DNA of 15,654 bases from Bacteroidetes bacterium UBA6661 (GTDB taxonomy: Bacteria; Bacteroidota; Bacteroidia; AKYH767-A; OLB10), in contig DKKR01000053.1 of NCBI GenBank assembly GCA_002455375.1, positions 48,540 through 64,193 on the forward strand. The letters are read 5' to 3'. The notes beneath the pieces were generated by a model. The model did no database searches. It had not been told where the DNA came from and saw nothing but the letters and a program-made list of their open reading frames with translations. The translations under genes were made by a program, and so were the position numbers. Positions 14,320 through 15,654 of this stretch are shown here, one piece after another. Every line of letters starts with the position of its first letter. Position 1 is the stretch's first letter.

Positions 14320-15654
14320 TTACTTATACTTATTTAACTTTAATCTCAAGCTATTACTCACCACACTTACACTACTCATTGCCATAGCAGCACCGGCAAT
14401 CATCGGATTTAACAAAAATCCATTTACCGGATATAAAATGCCTGCAGCAATTGGTATCCCGATGACATTGTAAATAAATGCCCAGAACAAATTTTGTTTG
14501 ATAGTTGCTACCGTTTGTTTTGACATTCGAATCGCCATTGGAATCTTATTTAAATCTGAGGAAACAATAGTCATTTTTGCAACATCCATTGCAATATCAC
14601 TACCCTTACCCATTGCAATACTAACATCTGCTGTCGCTAATGCTGTACTGTCGTTAATTCCATCACCAGCCATTGCCACAATTTTTCCTTGCTGCTGTAA
14701 CTCTTTTATAAAAGCTGCTTTATCTTGTGGCAACATATTTGCCTGAAATTTATCTATACCAGTCTTTTCAGCAATTGCTTTTGCAGTTGATTCGTTATCA
14801 CCGGTAAGCATATAAACTTCAATACCCATTTGATGTAATTGCTGAATAGCTGACAAAGACGTTGTCTTTATGGTATCGGAAATTGCAATTATGGATAACA
14901 CTTGCTCACTGTCAGTAAACCAAATAACCGTTTTTGCTTCTTTAGTCCATGCAGTTGCTTTTTCAAGTAACATATCATCAATTGAAATATTCTGTTCCTT
15001 TATGAAAGTCATATTTCCAACAAAATAATTCTCTCCCAAATATGTTGCTCGCACTCCTTTACCTGTAACACTTTCAAATGAAGAAAGTTCTACAACTTCT
15101 GTCTTAGAAAAATTCTTTACAACAGCATCAGCTAACGGATGCTCAGACTTCTTTTCAATGCTATAGAGAACTGATGCTGTATTTGAATTATCATTATGCC
15201 AATAAACATCTGTAACAACTGCTTTACCTTCAGTAATTGTTCCGGTTTTATCTAAAACAACAGCGGTAACTTTTTTTGCAAGTTCAAGGCTCTCTGCATC
15301 TTTAATAAGAATGCCATTCTCAGCAGCTTTGCCAACACCAACCATAATTGCAGTTGGTGTTGCAAGACCTAAAGCACATGGACAAGCAATTACCAATACT
15401 GTGATTGCTGCCAACAATCCTTGTACCATTCCGTTATCAACACCAAAAATTTGCCAGAGAACAAAGGTTAGTACTGCAATGCCTATAACTATAGGGACAA
15501 ATATCCCTGCAATTTTATCTACTAATTTTTGTACCGGAGCCTTACTGCCCTGCGCATCCTGAACCGTTTTTATGATATGAGCAAGCATAGTTTCCTTTCC
15601 AATCTTCAGTGCTTTAAACTGAAAACTGCCTTTCTGATTGATTGTACCTGCATA
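14320..15654 (-). CDS. copA: CopA-type copper-translocating P1B ATPase, C-terminal part, cut by window edge
   Basis: 444 residues of a P1B-type ATPase are visible; the frame stays open to the right edge, so the ATG at 15588 is internal. The codons before it continue the conserved actuator-to-membrane segment (GTINQKG, then LKIGKETMLAHI), and AQGSKAPVQ follows. Motifs in order are the membrane CPC in ACPCALGLATP, the phosphorylated aspartate in DKTGT (bases 15252-15238), SEHPLA with the family His-Pro, MLTGDN and GDGINDSTAL. It ends with two membrane helices containing NPMIAGAAMAMSS, typical of Cu(I) exporters. It pumps Cu(I) out of the cytoplasm using ATP. The N-terminal HMA domain or domains and first helices are outside the window. 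The small HMA gene is directly downstream. Confidence 0.93.
   Translation of the reverse strand, partial: YAGTINQKGSFQFKALKIGKETMLAHIIKTVQDAQGSKAPVQKLVDKIAGIFVPIVIGIAVLTFVLWQIFGVDNGMVQGLLAAITVLVIACPCALGLATPTAIMVGVGKAAENGILIKDAESLELAKKVTAVVLDKTGTITEGKAVVTDVYWHNDNSNTASVLYSIEKKSEHPLADAVVKNFSKTEVVELSSFESVTGKGVRATYLGENYFVGNMTFIKEQNISIDDMLLEKATAWTKEAKTVIWFTDSEQVLSIIAISDTIKTTSLSAIQQLHQMGIEVYMLTGDNESTAKAIAEKTGIDKFQANMLPQDKAAFIKELQQQGKIVAMAGDGINDSTALATADVSIAMGKGSDIAMDVAKMTIVSSDLNKIPMAIRMSKQTVATIKQNLFWAFIYNVIGIPIAAGILYPVNGFLLNPMIAGAAMAMSSVSVVSNSLRLKLNKYK

Noticed and set aside
15311..15562. Plus-strand frame opposite copA
   Set aside because: It lies wholly antisense to a strongly conserved ATPase core and encodes nothing recognisable.
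14320..15588. CopA-like gene starting at the ATG at 15588
   Set aside because: The frame is open to the window edge, and the 22 codons before this ATG encode conserved P1B-ATPase sequence (GTINQKG, then LKIGKET), so the Met is internal and the gene is partial.
1..15654. Mobile elements, CRISPR arrays, tRNA or rRNA genes
   Set aside because: No transposase or integrase motifs, no regularly spaced repeats and no cloverleaf or rRNA-like stretches were seen by eye.

Overview
The window reads as a piece of a low-GC Bacteroidota chromosome, probably of the Chitinophagales/Sphingobacteriales/Flavobacteriales type. Three things point there. First, five promoter-like sites have the Bacteroidota -7 form TAnnTTTG (566, 1957, 3711 minus strand, 4053, 13258), and two of them carry a correctly spaced upstream TTTG. 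Second, translation starts sit in A-rich leaders rather than behind clear Shine-Dalgarno sequences. Third, the gene contents are typical: gcvH next to a VanZ-like gene, a short bacterial glycogen-synthase-like enzyme, and an aryl-polyene/flexirubin-type pigment operon. The lineage is inference. I see no mobile element, CRISPR array or RNA gene.

Layout. At the left edge is the N-terminal part of paaZ (phenylacetate catabolism, minus strand). A divergent glycogen/starch-synthase-like glycosyltransferase, gcvH and a VanZ-like membrane protein follow on the plus strand. A SAM-dependent methyltransferase on the minus strand meets vanZ tail to tail with no gap. A 407-base spacer then leads into the main object of the window, a 13-gene plus-strand operon (4096-13054).

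The operon is tightly packed. Gaps are 1-6 bases, five junctions overlap by 4 bases and one by 11. It is preceded by a very good Bacteroidota promoter. It encodes two acyl carrier proteins, two intact ketosynthases, a ketosynthase-like protein lacking the catalytic residues, a 203-residue partial ketosynthase, two hotdog dehydratases, a 4HBT thioesterase, an LpxL-like acyltransferase, a NodB-family deacetylase, a LolA-like carrier, and a GT2 glycosyltransferase fused to DUF2062. This is the core of a type II polyketide/fatty-acid-like system of the aryl polyene (Ape) or flexirubin class. The ACPs, ketosynthases and dehydratases would build a polyene chain. The acyltransferase, glycosyltransferase, LolA and deacetylase would attach it to an envelope lipid and move it. 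No ketoreductase, aromatic ammonia-lyase, acyl-activating enzyme, DarA/DarB or MMPL exporter lies in the window, so the set is incomplete here, borrows partners, or is a variant.

The right end is copper-related. It has an azurin-like blue-copper lipoprotein with its own promoter and a strong terminator. Converging on it from the minus strand are a small HMA-domain metal-binding protein and the C-terminal part of a CopA-type P-type ATPase that runs off the right edge.
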